Assembly (NCBI RefSeq): GCF_000373485.1
Contig: NZ_KB891576.1
Coordinates: forward strand, 124,001-188,000
Source of the DNA: Dasania marina DSM 21967
GTDB lineage: Bacteria; Pseudomonadota; Gammaproteobacteria; Pseudomonadales; Dasaniaceae
Direction: 5' to 3'
DNA: 64,000 nucleotides
The notes under the pieces were generated by a model. It did no database searches. It was not told the DNA's origin and worked only from the letters and a program-made list of their open reading frames with translations. Positions 36,745 to 46,630 of the stretch are shown here, piece after piece (the stretch's first letter is position 1; each line of letters begins with the position of its first letter). A program made the position numbers and the translations under genes.

Positions 36745-37361
36745 CACTCGCCAATAACATCGACACACTTCCAGCTTAAATCATTAACTATATAGTCATG
36801 ACCTACTAAAGCCCGCTCTGGAAATTCAAACTCTGGCGTTACACCAACACCCCATTGTTTAACCCATACACCCTTAATAAACATAAAATAGGCACTACTA
36901 AACTTATCACCATCAATTATCACAGCAGCATGGCCACCTACTTTAACTGCCATTCCCTTTAACTCATTACTAGCATTAAATAGTTCCATTGCAACGGCCT
37001 TTGAAGGACACGGTGTTAGTCGAAGCCAGCGCTCTTGCATGTTGACCACCTGCCCATTTTCTTCGAAAGTCGCATCCTCTATAAGTACGCCTCCTTGCCA
37101 ACTAATAACCCCTACATCAACATCATCATTATTTAAGTCAATATCATGGCTGAATGTAAATTGAGAGCCACGCCAACTAACTGTTCCGCCAAACGACTCC
37201 GGCCTAGCATTATGCCCAGGGAGGCTAATACGTACATCAATAAAGCGATTAGCCGTTTGTAGCCAAATAACCTTGCTGTTTTCACTAGCGCCCCCCTCAG
37301 TCATTTGAAACGACTCCCGCAACCAAGCGCCGATAAGCTTATTAGGCACAACCTTGCTCAT
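36744..37361 (-). CDS. HRI1/lipocalin-like protein
   Basis: The 205-residue protein has no signal peptide and alternates short strands rich in Trp and aromatic residues: GAWLRESFQ, KVIWLQTANRFIDVRIS, GGTVSWRGSQFTFSHDID, MQERWLRLT. The order resembles the HRI1/lipocalin-like beta-barrel proteins, which bind small molecules or have unknown roles. I make this assignment from pattern only. It is first in the minus-strand accessory block and divergent from the LysR regulator at 37528, which may control it. Confidence 0.6.
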   Translation of the reverse strand: MSKVVPNKLIGAWLRESFQMTEGGASENSKVIWLQTANRFIDVRISLPGHNARPESFGGTVSWRGSQFTFSHDIDLNNDDVDVGVISWQGGVLIEDATFEENGQVVNMQERWLRLTPCPSKAVAMELFNASNELKGMAVKVGGHAAVIIDGDKFSSAYFMFIKGVWVKQWGVGVTPEFEFPERALVGHDYIVNDLSWKCVDVIGE

Positions 37362-37527
37362 TCAACATACACCTTATATAAGCGGTTAATGATTACTATT
37401 ACGCCTTATCAACCAGGCCACACTTAATTGCCACACTGTAGCAACACTTGTAACACCGATAAATATGAATTAACCTAACTTTACTTTAGATTTATTGATG
37501 TATTGGTAGCAGTTTGCGGGGCCACAG

Positions 37528-38430
37528 ATGCTAGGACAATTGCAAGACAGCGATATAAAGCTACTAAGAGTATTTTGGATGGTTGCTAGATGCGGTAGCT
37601 TTCATGCAGCACAGGTTGAACTAAACACCAGCCAAGCAACGATTAGCACACAAATCAAACAACTGGAAGCGAGATTAGGCCGTAAGATCTGCCACCGCGG
37701 CAGAGCTGGCTTTCAATTAACCGATGAAGGGCGCGCTTTATTAACCTGCTCCGAAAGACTATTTTCTTCTATCGATGATTTTCGCAACAACTTATCTGAG
37801 GCGTTTAACGAGATCAGAGGAGAGCTACAGTTCGGCATAGTTGATAACTTAATTCACCACCCTAATTGGAAGCTTCCGGCAGCGCTAGAAAACTATTATA
37901 AAATCGCACCATCAGTAAAAATAAAATTAAACGTCTATGCACCCAGTGAAATAGAAACCCGTATACTCGACTCCACCTTGCAATTTGCCATTATCAGTTC
38001 TTCTCGAAAGCTGCCCACCCTGAGCTACCAGACACTCTTTGAAGAGCAACAACAATTGTACTGCGGCAAGAATCATCCACTGTTTAAACACCCACAAACA
38101 ACATTTACACACAGTGATTTACAGGAGCACGATTATTTTAACTGGGATCACCTTGAATCCAGTTTTACAGGTAAACATAAGTTATTTAAAGAAAACAAAG
38201 GCGGTAGCGCCTCTATGGAAGCCGTAGCTTACGCCGTACTATCCGGCCAATACCTTGGTTATTTACCAGAACACTACGCCCAGCAATGGGTAGATAATGG
38301 AGAAATGCGCGCCATTGATAATAAGAAACTGCGCCGATTCATGCCGATAATGCTAGTCACCAAAAAAACAGGAAAACTGTCCCAGATAGCTGAACTATTC
38401 ATCAAAGAGCTACTAGACTTACACCAGTAA
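37528..38430 (+). CDS. LysR-type transcriptional regulator
   Basis: The 300-residue protein has an N-terminal winged helix-turn-helix (about residues 8-65, LRVFWMVARCGSFHAAQVELNTSQATISTQIKQLEARLG) and a substrate-binding effector domain. It is divergent from the HRI1-like gene, with 166 bp between starts, and followed by an MFS transporter gene on the same strand. The usual LysR logic suggests it controls one or both neighbours. The effector is unknown. Confidence 0.9.
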   Translation: MLGQLQDSDIKLLRVFWMVARCGSFHAAQVELNTSQATISTQIKQLEARLGRKICHRGRAGFQLTDEGRALLTCSERLFSSIDDFRNNLSEAFNEIRGELQFGIVDNLIHHPNWKLPAALENYYKIAPSVKIKLNVYAPSEIETRILDSTLQFAIISSSRKLPTLSYQTLFEEQQQLYCGKNHPLFKHPQTTFTHSDLQEHDYFNWDHLESSFTGKHKLFKENKGGSASMEAVAYAVLSGQYLGYLPEHYAQQWVDNGEMRAIDNKKLRRFMPIMLVTKKTGKLSQIAELFIKELLDLHQ

Positions 38431-38522
38431 TTAGTCATGACTGAAAAAGGCAACAACTAACTACATTCAGTTCTGTAATAACATCTAATAACATTAAGAA
38501 TAATTATTCATAGCGGTGACTT

Positions 38523-39737
38523 ATGTCTATTAATGCATTTGAAAATAAAACATTAAGCTCTGAAATAGATATTAACTCAGTAAAAACGGTTAGCTCACTG
38601 GCTTGTGTTGGCGCTATAGGGGCTGCAGTTATTTTACTATTGCCAATTATAGTCGGCGCACTCGTTGACCACTTATCGATGACTGAACAGCTAGCGGGCA
38701 TTATCGTGGCTATCGATATGGCCGGTTATACTCTGGCCACGTTAACAGCTCTTTTATGGATTCATCGTAGCAATTGGCGAAAAATAACCTTACTTAGCCT
38801 CTTAGTAATGTTATTTGGTAACGTATTGTCAGTATTTATTTCAGAGTTTGAATGGCTTGCTATAGTTCGATTTATTACAGGGATTGCAGCGGGAGCAGTC
38901 ACTGCAGTCGTAGTCTCGGCCATGGGTAAAACAAGTAACCCCGATCGATCTTTCGGGCTTTGGATAGTTGGCCAACTTTTCCTAGGCGCTTTTGGCTTTG
39001 CATTTTTACCTTCGTTTGTTGAATTCTATGGCCCAGCAGCAATATTTAGCTTACTGGCCGTGCTATTACTAATCGCATTGCCTTTAACCTTTTTCATACC
39101 TTTGTCGGCCGCTGATGAAATTAACAACAATTCACAGCCTGTAAATAAAACGACTAAAACTAAGAAGATCTTTGTTTATCTTGGCGTCTTATCAATACTA
39201 ACGTCTTATGCCGGATTAACCGCGGTATGGAGTTATGTGGAGCGTATTGCCGTTGGTGCAGGTTATTCTTCCGAACTAATAGGCCAAAGTTTATCAATTG
39301 CCTCCATAGCGGGGATAGTTGGCGGCTTAGGCGCTACGATTTTGGGCGCTAAAATAGGCCGCATAATACCTATAAGTATAGCGCTTGCTAGCGCTGTGGT
39401 TGGGATAGTGGTTCTCAAGTTTGAGTTTAGTCATGTCCTTTATACCCTAAGTGCTTGTTTATTTTTATTTGGCTGGAATTTTATGCTGCCTTTTTTTATG
39501 GGTTCAATCGCTGCCGTTGACTCATCCAGCAGAATAGTTGCTCTGGCAAATGCAGCCATAGGTATTGGGTTAATGGTAGGCCCTGGCTTGGGTGGCATGC
39601 TACTTACAGAAAGTAGTTATTCACTATTAACATCAGTAGGTATTTTTCTAATCATCATTAGTTTAATTCTAATCACGCCATTAGCGCTTATTAGTCATGG
39701 AAAATATGATTTTATGAAGAGTCTAGGGCGTAGTTAA
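38523..39737 (+). CDS. Major facilitator superfamily transporter
   Basis: The 404-residue protein has about 12 hydrophobic segments, including a first helix ACVGAIGAAVILLLPIIVGALVD and a loop GKTSNPDRSFGLWIVGQLF consistent with MFS proteins. A central hydrophilic stretch (SAADEINNNSQPVNKTTKTKK) separates the two halves. The start ATG follows GGTGACTT. The substrate is unknown. It lies 92 bp after the LysR gene and converges with the TonB receptor gene. Confidence 0.88.
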   Translation: MSINAFENKTLSSEIDINSVKTVSSLACVGAIGAAVILLLPIIVGALVDHLSMTEQLAGIIVAIDMAGYTLATLTALLWIHRSNWRKITLLSLLVMLFGNVLSVFISEFEWLAIVRFITGIAAGAVTAVVVSAMGKTSNPDRSFGLWIVGQLFLGAFGFAFLPSFVEFYGPAAIFSLLAVLLLIALPLTFFIPLSAADEINNNSQPVNKTTKTKKIFVYLGVLSILTSYAGLTAVWSYVERIAVGAGYSSELIGQSLSIASIAGIVGGLGATILGAKIGRIIPISIALASAVVGIVVLKFEFSHVLYTLSACLFLFGWNFMLPFFMGSIAAVDSSSRIVALANAAIGIGLMVGPGLGGMLLTESSYSLLTSVGIFLIIISLILITPLALISHGKYDFMKSLGRS

Positions 39738-39788
39738 TATAATGTTTTCGGCCATCTGAAAACTATGTGTAGCAATAATGACTACCAT

Positions 39789-39818
39789 AAAAAAAGGGCC
39801 AGCAATGCTGACCCTTTT
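39789..39818 (-). terminator. Terminator of the first TonB receptor gene
   Basis: AAAAGGGCCAGC (39792-39803) pairs with GCTGACCCTTTT (39807-39818) with one mismatch and a 3-nt loop; a T-run follows on the minus strand. It separates the convergent MFS and receptor genes. Confidence 0.8.
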
Positions 39819-39842
39819 AAAAAACTCATCCACCTATACGCT

Positions 39843-42185
39843 TTAGAACGTATAAGCCAAGCCTACACCTGCAGTTCTAGGACGATTAACATAATCAAAC
39901 GCGCCATCACCGTAACGGGCCTCTGTACGATGGCCAACTTCGGCACGTTCATCCGTTAAGTTATCGATAAATACCGTCGCCTTCCATTGGTCTTTTCTCA
40001 AAGTTAATGAGGCATCCAAGATAGTGTAACTATCCAGTACCGCATAATCAGCAGAGCCTTCAGTTAAAGACGTGGTGATTTCATCGCGGTAAGAGGCGTT
40101 AACGTGATACTTAAGCTCTATACCATTATCCAAATCTTGGAAGTGATCTAGCGCCAACATAGCGCTGTGCTCTGGCACACCCGGCAACTGGTCACCTTTG
40201 TTGCCACCTAAAACACCCAGCACACTAAAGTCTTTACTTAATTCAGCATCGACATAACCATAACCTAGAGTAATCGTAGTATCTTGAGTAAAGTAATATT
40301 TAGCCTCTAATTCCAAACCTTGAGACACGGCTTCATCACCATTTACTGCCACAGGAAAAGCAGCAACCGGTGAAGTGGTGTTGATAATGATATCTTGCCA
40401 ATCGATATAAAATAACGAGGCGGTAAATTCTACGCGCTCAAATAACACACCTTTAACACCCACTTCCCAGTTAGTCGCCTTGTCAGCATCAAAACTGTTT
40501 AACCGTGCGTCTTCAGCAAAGTTACCCGCTGTCGGTAAGGCATTAGCACCACCATGGCGGAAACCTTCTGCCCAGGTGAAATACACCATGATGTCATCGT
40601 TAAGATCATAGGAGGTGTTGAATTTAAAAATACTGTCGTTAAGATCACGTTCCAATTCAGCCTCAACCAAACCTAGCGGGTTAACACCATCGTTAGAACA
40701 ATAAATGCCACAATAAGGTAATAAGGTGGTGGTGTCTGACCCTACGGTTTGGCTAAAGAAACGCGCACCACCTGTCATCTGCCAAGCGTCAGTAAGATGG
40801 TAAGTAATTTCACCAAAAACCGCTTTTTCTTCAAAGCTCAGTTTTTGATCCAAGCTGTAGGCCAATTCATTATCGGGGCCAAAAGGATTCGCCGCTGGAT
40901 CTGTAGTTACCGCAGCCCATTCGTTATAACCGGGGAAGCTGTCTTGCTGTGATAAATTGTTTTCAGTATCGGTGTAATACAAGCCCGCTACCCAATCAAT
41001 ATCGCTATCACCCGCTGAAGTTAAGCGGAATTCCTGCGATAAGCCTTCGCGCTGATAATCAACGGAACCCGCTACAACCCAGCGAGGGAAGTTGCCGTAA
41101 TAATCACTAAAGTCATTGATATAACTCTGGGTATTATCTTTTTGGCCCAGTGAATCGTAGTCATAAGCAGAAGTCGATGAGGTAAAGCTGGCAAACCCTA
41201 ACTCTACTTCTACATCTATGCTCCAGGCATTGACTTCACTCTCTAAGTCTTCATCTAGGGGAATTAAGTGTGAGTAATCGTCACCACCGGCAATTTTCGG
41301 GCTGCCTACTTGACGACCACCGACTTCATCTTTTTGATAAAAGTAGTTGGCTAATATTTTAACTTCTTCAGACGCATCCCATAAAAAACTGGCTCTAGCG
41401 TGAGTCACGCTATTGTCGTTAACGTCTTCACGGCTTGCTAACTTAGCGGGGCTGTTAGCCACATCGCCTGGGTTAGTAGCGATGGCCTTGCCATTAGCGT
41501 CTAAGGCATAACGGCCCACGGCATCAACAAAGCCTTGGTTATCCACATAGCCACCGCCTATACGTATAGCCATATCATTGTTAAGAGGGATATTGGCAAC
41601 AATATCGGTATCGCTGTTTAAACCGCTGCTGCCTTTGGTGTTACTAATACGGGTATTCACTTCGGCGCTAAATTCAGTAACATCTGGCTCTTTATGTATA
41701 TAGCGTATGGTGCCGCCCAATGAACCGGAACCGTATAGCGTGCCCTGTGGCCCGCGTAATACTTCTACCCGCTCTATATCTTTTAGCTGCAGGTTAACAA
41801 ATAAAGGCATGTCACCTAGGTAAGTTGATACCGGGTCAGAGGTATTATTAATACTGTCGTTGGGGCCTAACGGGTTGGCATTAAGGCCGCGTATAATTAA
41901 ACCGCTGCTAACACCGGCATTACGTGGGCCAGTATCAACATAGCTAACACCAGGGATGCTACGGGTAAGCTTGGATAAATCGCTTACGCCCTGATCTTGT
42001 AAGTCATCACCCGATAACGCAGAAATATTATAGGGAATTTCTTGGGCACTTACCGCACGCTTGGTGGCTGTTACCATCACTTCTTCTAACACTATCGCTT
42101 GCGCAGCCTGGGCTAGCATACCTGACGCTAGCACCACCCCTGTTACCGCTGCGCTTAAAGGTTTTTTATTTAATACTACTTTCAT
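39843..42185 (-). CDS. TonB-dependent outer membrane receptor (first copy)
   Basis: The 780-residue protein has a signal peptide (cleavage after AQA near residue 30) and a TonB box-like LEEVMVTATKR. The plug domain has SGLIIRGLNANPLG and VEVLRGPQGTLYGSGSLGGTIRY, and a beta-barrel ends in the aromatic-terminated VGLAYTF. The family imports siderophores, sugars, peptides or other scarce compounds. Its substrate is not evident. It is next to a LuxR-type regulator and an AruH-like transaminase, so an arginine-related or guanidino compound is possible. Confidence 0.92.
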   Translation of the reverse strand: MKVVLNKKPLSAAVTGVVLASGMLAQAAQAIVLEEVMVTATKRAVSAQEIPYNISALSGDDLQDQGVSDLSKLTRSIPGVSYVDTGPRNAGVSSGLIIRGLNANPLGPNDSINNTSDPVSTYLGDMPLFVNLQLKDIERVEVLRGPQGTLYGSGSLGGTIRYIHKEPDVTEFSAEVNTRISNTKGSSGLNSDTDIVANIPLNNDMAIRIGGGYVDNQGFVDAVGRYALDANGKAIATNPGDVANSPAKLASREDVNDNSVTHARASFLWDASEEVKILANYFYQKDEVGGRQVGSPKIAGGDDYSHLIPLDEDLESEVNAWSIDVEVELGFASFTSSTSAYDYDSLGQKDNTQSYINDFSDYYGNFPRWVVAGSVDYQREGLSQEFRLTSAGDSDIDWVAGLYYTDTENNLSQQDSFPGYNEWAAVTTDPAANPFGPDNELAYSLDQKLSFEEKAVFGEITYHLTDAWQMTGGARFFSQTVGSDTTTLLPYCGIYCSNDGVNPLGLVEAELERDLNDSIFKFNTSYDLNDDIMVYFTWAEGFRHGGANALPTAGNFAEDARLNSFDADKATNWEVGVKGVLFERVEFTASLFYIDWQDIIINTTSPVAAFPVAVNGDEAVSQGLELEAKYYFTQDTTITLGYGYVDAELSKDFSVLGVLGGNKGDQLPGVPEHSAMLALDHFQDLDNGIELKYHVNASYRDEITTSLTEGSADYAVLDSYTILDASLTLRKDQWKATVFIDNLTDERAEVGHRTEARYGDGAFDYVNRPRTAGVGLAYTF

Positions 42186-42444
42186 AAGACTTTACTCTCT
42201 TCACCGTTACAGCATTATGCAGCCTGTTCAATAAATGCACTTATCAAACACTGACCAGAGTCTAAAACCCACGGCCACGGCTACCCTATGATTATTGTTA
42301 TCGCATACTAGGCAAGCCACGCTGAAGATAAAACGTCCCATTTGTAGTGTTTGTCACTACCATTTAGGGGGGGGCACCCACAAAAGAGGGGGGGAGTAAA
42401 AAAGAGTCAAAGAAAAGTGAATGCTATAAAAAGGGCTGTGAGCG

Positions 42445-43335
42445 CTACTTAAAGCGCTCGTTATACACCACAAAAGGGTCTTCATTATCATTAACAGTGA
42501 CTTCACCTATCACCGTAAAAATCAGTGAAAACAACTCAGCCTGAGAGGCCACATTGAGCTTGGCGTAAATATTCTTACGGTGACCGCGCTCAGTATCAGG
42601 CGAAATATTCAACGCCTTGGCGGCAGATTTAGAGGCCTTACCTTCAAACATCAGGTGCAGCACTTCACGTTCACGCTCGGTTAATAAAGACAGCCCAAAA
42701 TTATGCAGTGAGGCCTGTAATTGATTATGCACCTCGCGGGCAGACACAGAGCTAGCCCACTCATTGCTTATATTGCTCTGCCAGTGTTTTTCCATCGCCG
42801 CCCTAATCACCGGTTCAGCAACATGTAGTTGCTGCAACTCTATAGCACTAAACGGCAAACGCATCTGCTGGCGACCAAAACTGGCCACCAGAGCGGTATC
42901 GTCGGATGTTTTTAATAAAAAGTTAGCGTCATCGCAAAGGCCTGAGTCATTAAAGTAAGCCAAGCCAAAGTCGCTCTTTTCAAAGGATGAGTTTTCTAAA
43001 GCCGACAACTGATAAAAGCCCGAGCGCATAGAGGGGAACAAACGATACAGCGGGCTTAATAGGTAAGCTCCGGCCAAATAAGACTCTTCAAAAAAAATCG
43101 TCTCGCTGGGATGTAAGCCATCGTATAACAAAGTGGGTTTTTGATTGGGTCGGTACAGCATCACTATGGCACTATCGATGGGGGCAATACGGTTAATACA
43201 CTCAAACAACAATCTAGGGAAAGACTCGGTATTTACCGCCGTAATTAAAGGTGCCACCAAATCAGGCCAATTGTGAATATTAATACCGGCATAAGCCGCG
43301 GCCAGCTCGGTGTTTTTCTTATCCGTTACACTCAT
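42445..43335 (-). CDS. LuxR-type regulator with N-terminal sensor domain (first copy)
   Basis: The 296-residue protein has a C-terminal LuxR helix-turn-helix (LLTEREREVLHLMFEGKASKSAAKALNISPDTERGHRKNIYAKL, in several pieces, about residues 225-270) and an N-terminal domain of about 200 residues. The same full-length arrangement, with matching motifs (DSAIVMLYRPN, AYLLSPLYR, DSGLCDD), recurs in the regulator at 61683-62531. It is divergent from the AruH-like gene and upstream of the TonB receptor. It probably senses a metabolite of that pathway. Confidence 0.85.
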   Translation of the reverse strand: MSVTDKKNTELAAAYAGINIHNWPDLVAPLITAVNTESFPRLLFECINRIAPIDSAIVMLYRPNQKPTLLYDGLHPSETIFFEESYLAGAYLLSPLYRLFPSMRSGFYQLSALENSSFEKSDFGLAYFNDSGLCDDANFLLKTSDDTALVASFGRQQMRLPFSAIELQQLHVAEPVIRAAMEKHWQSNISNEWASSVSAREVHNQLQASLHNFGLSLLTEREREVLHLMFEGKASKSAAKALNISPDTERGHRKNIYAKLNVASQAELFSLIFTVIGEVTVNDNEDPFVVYNERFK

Positions 43336-43501
43336 ATTGTTGCCTTAACCACCCTTAATAAATAACTCCGCCCCCCATTTGAGGTAAGCCACCAGCCAGC
43401 ATGGGTTATATTAGCGGTACTGGCCTTACTTTACACTCCCCTAGTATTATTCATTCACACAGCTATGCAGGCCATACAGGCTAAGTAGTAATAGGACAGC
43501 T

Positions 43502-44683
43502 ATGAGATATTCTAACTTCACTCAACGTATAGACGGAGAAGGCGCAGCAGCTTGGGATATACACAACCGTGCAGTAGAAAAGTCTCGCCAAGGCGAGGAC
43601 ATCATCCTGCTCTCTATGGGCGACCCCGATTTTGATACCCCGCGCCCTATTATAGAAGCCGCCATAGATAGCCTACGTGCCGGTGACACCCACTACACCG
43701 ACTTTACCGGTGAGCCCGAACTGCGCCAAGCCATCGCCCAGCTGCACCAACACACTACCGGTCAAAAAGTAGGCATAGATAATATCGTAGTCTTGGCCGG
43801 TGCCCAGTGCGCACTGTATTGCGCCGCCCACTGCATACTAGACCCAGGCGACGAAGTGATAGTGCCCGAGCCCACCTACGTGACCTATGAGGCGGTGATC
43901 GGTGCCACCGGCGCGAAAACCGTTAACGTGCCCATGGACCCGGATAACGGCTTCCGTATTAACGTAGCCGATATTGAAGCGGCTATTACCGACAAAACCC
44001 GCGCCATTATGCTTAACACCCCGCACAACCCTACGGGCGCGGCGCTGAGCGTAGCCGATATAGAAGCCATAGCCGCGCTTAGTATTAAGCATGATTTATG
44101 GGTAATTTCGGATGAGGTTTATGCCTCATTGGTCTATGACGAAAGCCACCACAGCATCGCCGGCATACCCGGCATGGCCGACCGCGCCATCACCTTAAAC
44201 AGCCTATCTAAATCCCATGCCATGACAGGCTGGCGTTTGGGCTGGATAGTAGGCCCCGAAAGCCTTAGCTATCACCTAGGCAATATGGTGACAGCCATGC
44301 TTTACGGTGTGCCCACCTTTATTCAAAAAGCAGCGGTAGTGGCTATCACCGGCTCCGACAATGAAGTAGAGGCTATGCGCATCGCCTACCGCGATCGCCG
44401 CGACCTAGCTTATAAACACCTCAACGCTGTGCCTAATCTGCGCTGCCACCTACCCGCAGGTGGCATGTTTATGATGATAGACATACGTAAAAGCGGCCTC
44501 AGCGCCCAGCAGTTTTCCAATGAGCTATTAGATCGCGTCGGCGTTTCTGCCCTAGCCGGTGAAGCATTTGGCCCCAGTGCCGCTGGCCACATACGCATTA
44601 GCCTAGGTGTGCCTAACGAGGTATTAGAACAGGCCTGCCAGCGTATAGCTGCTTGTTTTACTGCTATTATGGACGAGCAGTAA
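43502..44683 (+). CDS. AruH-like arginine:pyruvate transaminase
   Basis: The 393-residue fold-type I aminotransferase has the PLP lysine in SLSKSHAMTGWRLGW and the conserved NTPHNPTGA and DEVYASLVY segments. The N-terminal MRYSNFTQRIDGEGAAAWDIH and MGDPDFDTP match the AruH subgroup that transfers the amino group of arginine to pyruvate, giving 5-guanidino-2-oxopentanoate. An AruI-like decarboxylase for that product is encoded 4.4 kb downstream. The start ATG follows AGGA. Identification is by remembered family similarity, so the substrate needs confirmation. Confidence 0.82.
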   Translation: MRYSNFTQRIDGEGAAAWDIHNRAVEKSRQGEDIILLSMGDPDFDTPRPIIEAAIDSLRAGDTHYTDFTGEPELRQAIAQLHQHTTGQKVGIDNIVVLAGAQCALYCAAHCILDPGDEVIVPEPTYVTYEAVIGATGAKTVNVPMDPDNGFRINVADIEAAITDKTRAIMLNTPHNPTGAALSVADIEAIAALSIKHDLWVISDEVYASLVYDESHHSIAGIPGMADRAITLNSLSKSHAMTGWRLGWIVGPESLSYHLGNMVTAMLYGVPTFIQKAAVVAITGSDNEVEAMRIAYRDRRDLAYKHLNAVPNLRCHLPAGGMFMMIDIRKSGLSAQQFSNELLDRVGVSALAGEAFGPSAAGHIRISLGVPNEVLEQACQRIAACFTAIMDEQ

Positions 44684-44689
44684 TCACCT

Positions 44690-44717
44690 AAGGCCGAGTG
44701 TATGCTCGGCCTTTTTA
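44690..44717 (+). terminator. Terminator after the AruH-like gene
   Basis: AAGGCCGAG (44690-44698) pairs with CTCGGCCTT (44705-44713) around a 6-nt loop, then TTT. The next gene therefore probably has its own promoter in the AT-rich 44718-44828 stretch. Confidence 0.85.
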
Positions 44718-44828
44718 TTTACACGCCATTTGTATTGACCTTCGTTTATTATGTAGATCCACTTTTACTTAAGCTTTACTTTTTATTTACGTTTTTATTT
44801 TTATTCATATTATAGTCGCGGCAATCTT

Positions 44829-46196
44829 ATGAGCTTAGAAAACACGTCCACTGTTAGCAGCACAAATAACTGGCAGCGCTACGCCCAGTTTCTTATCCCT
44901 TCGTTGATTGGGGTTTTATTATTTTTAACCCCCATCACCTACGAGGGTAAGCAAACCATAGTCATAGGCCTGCTATCCGACTTTATTAGGCAAGCCCTAG
45001 GCGCAGCGCTACCGCTGTTAGTCACCGTCACCTTTGTGCTCTCGGGTATTATGTCTAGTTATGTGTCGTTACTAAAGCCACGCTGGATCACCCGCCATCC
45101 TTTATTACAGCATGTGTTTACCACTACGCCGCTGTGGCTAGTTCTGCGCTTTTTAGGCGGCCTGTTTTGCGCCATGACCTATTTTCAATACGGCCCTGAA
45201 TGGATTACCGGCAGCGATACTGGGCAAGTAGCCTATATGGAAATAGCCGGTATTATTTTTTGTATTATCGCCATCGCCAATTTATTACTGTCGTTTTTAA
45301 CTGACTTTGGATTTTTAGAATTTATCGGCACTTTAATTAGCCGCCCTTTCCAAATATTATTTCGCCTGCCCGGCCGCGCTGGCTTAGATGCCATTACCTC
45401 CTGGGTGGGCGACTCCAGCATAGGCACCATACTCACCATACGCCAATACGAAAGCGGCCATTACAGTGCCCGCGAAGCCGCCACTGTAGCCACCAATTTT
45501 TCGGCGGTGTCGCTACCCTTTTGTGTGGTGATTGCGCAAATGGCAAAAATTGATGACGTGTTTGTGTTGTTTTATTGCACCGTAGCCGTCTGCGGTATAG
45601 CCGCCGCCTTAATCACCCCACGGCTGCCACCGCTCTCTAATTTGCCGCAGCGTTTTTACCAACGCGAACAGCGCAGCGATGAACAACTAGAGCAGCACAA
45701 TAATATTTTTGTGCGCGCCACCCAAACCGCCTTAGCGCGAGCGCAAAACGGCCCCAGCCTCAAACAAATACTACGTCAAGCTGGCCACTCTATAACGGAT
45801 ATTTTTATCGCCGTATTGCCTGCCGCCATGACCATAGAATTAATCGTGTTAGTGATATATCACCACAGCAACCTATTGCAAACGCTGAGCGCGCCCATGG
45901 TGTATGTATTGGAAGTACTGCAACTGCCCGAGGCCGAAACCGCCGCTGCCGGCACACTCATCGGATTTTTTGACCAATTTATCCCCGCCATTATCTCTAC
46001 CAATGTCGACAGCCCCATTACCCGCTTTGTGCTTGCCGGTTTATCGGTTACCCAGCTGATCTACATGGCAGAAAACGGCCTGTTGATTTTGCGCTCCAGC
46101 ATACCCATAGGCTTTAAACAGTTGGCGGTGATCTTTTTACTACGCACCGCTATCGTGCTGCCTATTTTAGCCGCCGCGGCGCATATTATTTATTGA
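44829..46196 (+). CDS. YjiH-family membrane protein (nucleoside-recognition GATE domain)
   Basis: The 455-residue protein has about 10-11 hydrophobic helices. It contains the GATE/YjiH pattern (SWVGDSSIGTILTIRQYESGHYSAREA and GFFDQFIPAIISTNVDSP). The YjiH family is poorly characterised; E. coli YjiH has no firmly established substrate. Its place between AruH-like and AruI-like genes suggests a transporter for arginine or a related compound. It is preceded by a terminator and an AT-rich stretch. Confidence 0.82.
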   Translation: MSLENTSTVSSTNNWQRYAQFLIPSLIGVLLFLTPITYEGKQTIVIGLLSDFIRQALGAALPLLVTVTFVLSGIMSSYVSLLKPRWITRHPLLQHVFTTTPLWLVLRFLGGLFCAMTYFQYGPEWITGSDTGQVAYMEIAGIIFCIIAIANLLLSFLTDFGFLEFIGTLISRPFQILFRLPGRAGLDAITSWVGDSSIGTILTIRQYESGHYSAREAATVATNFSAVSLPFCVVIAQMAKIDDVFVLFYCTVAVCGIAAALITPRLPPLSNLPQRFYQREQRSDEQLEQHNNIFVRATQTALARAQNGPSLKQILRQAGHSITDIFIAVLPAAMTIELIVLVIYHHSNLLQTLSAPMVYVLEVLQLPEAETAAAGTLIGFFDQFIPAIISTNVDSPITRFVLAGLSVTQLIYMAENGLLILRSSIPIGFKQLAVIFLLRTAIVLPILAAAAHIIY

Positions 46197-46337
46197 TAAA
46201 ATGAAGGGGAGTCTTAGAAAACCGTGATAAGCATGACTGACGCCACGGCATTGGCAGAAACTATGGTAGGTCTTTGATGAATAGCTACTAGCCTGATATT
46301 TCAAGCACTCGGCTATCTTCTTTTTAAAGCTAAACGT

Positions 46338-46628
46338 TTACGCGCTCAAAGCTTGCAACGCATGCTCTGGGTCAGCTTCAACAATTTTCAATAATGAACG
46401 TGCAGCACCGGTAGGGTGACGACGACCTTGTTCCCAATTTTCAAGCGTGCGTTTGCTAACCCCAAGCAGAACCGCAAACTTATCCTGAGAAACACCTAGG
46501 CGCTCACGAATCGCTTTTACCTGCGGTTCAGCAAAATAAAAACTTCGGGACGCTTTTTTCTTGCCCTTAACAATAGCATCCATTTCTTGGGCGCTATTTA
46601 ACAGTTCATCAAACATTTTTTTATCCAT
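46338..46628 (-). CDS. Type II antitoxin, Xre/HTH (NadS-like)
   Basis: The 96-residue protein has a helix-turn-helix of the lambda-repressor type (VKAIRERLGVSQDKFAVLLGVSKRTLENWEQGRRHPTG region) near its centre, matching the NadS/HigA-type antitoxins. It begins two bases after the toxin stop codon, with GGAG inside the toxin end, so the pair is coupled. The toxin gene is upstream, the HigBA order. Antitoxins of this kind usually bind the operator upstream of the toxin gene. Confidence 0.88.
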   Translation of the reverse strand: MDKKMFDELLNSAQEMDAIVKGKKKASRSFYFAEPQVKAIRERLGVSQDKFAVLLGVSKRTLENWEQGRRHPTGAARSLLKIVEADPEHALQALSA

Positions 46629-46630
46629 AA

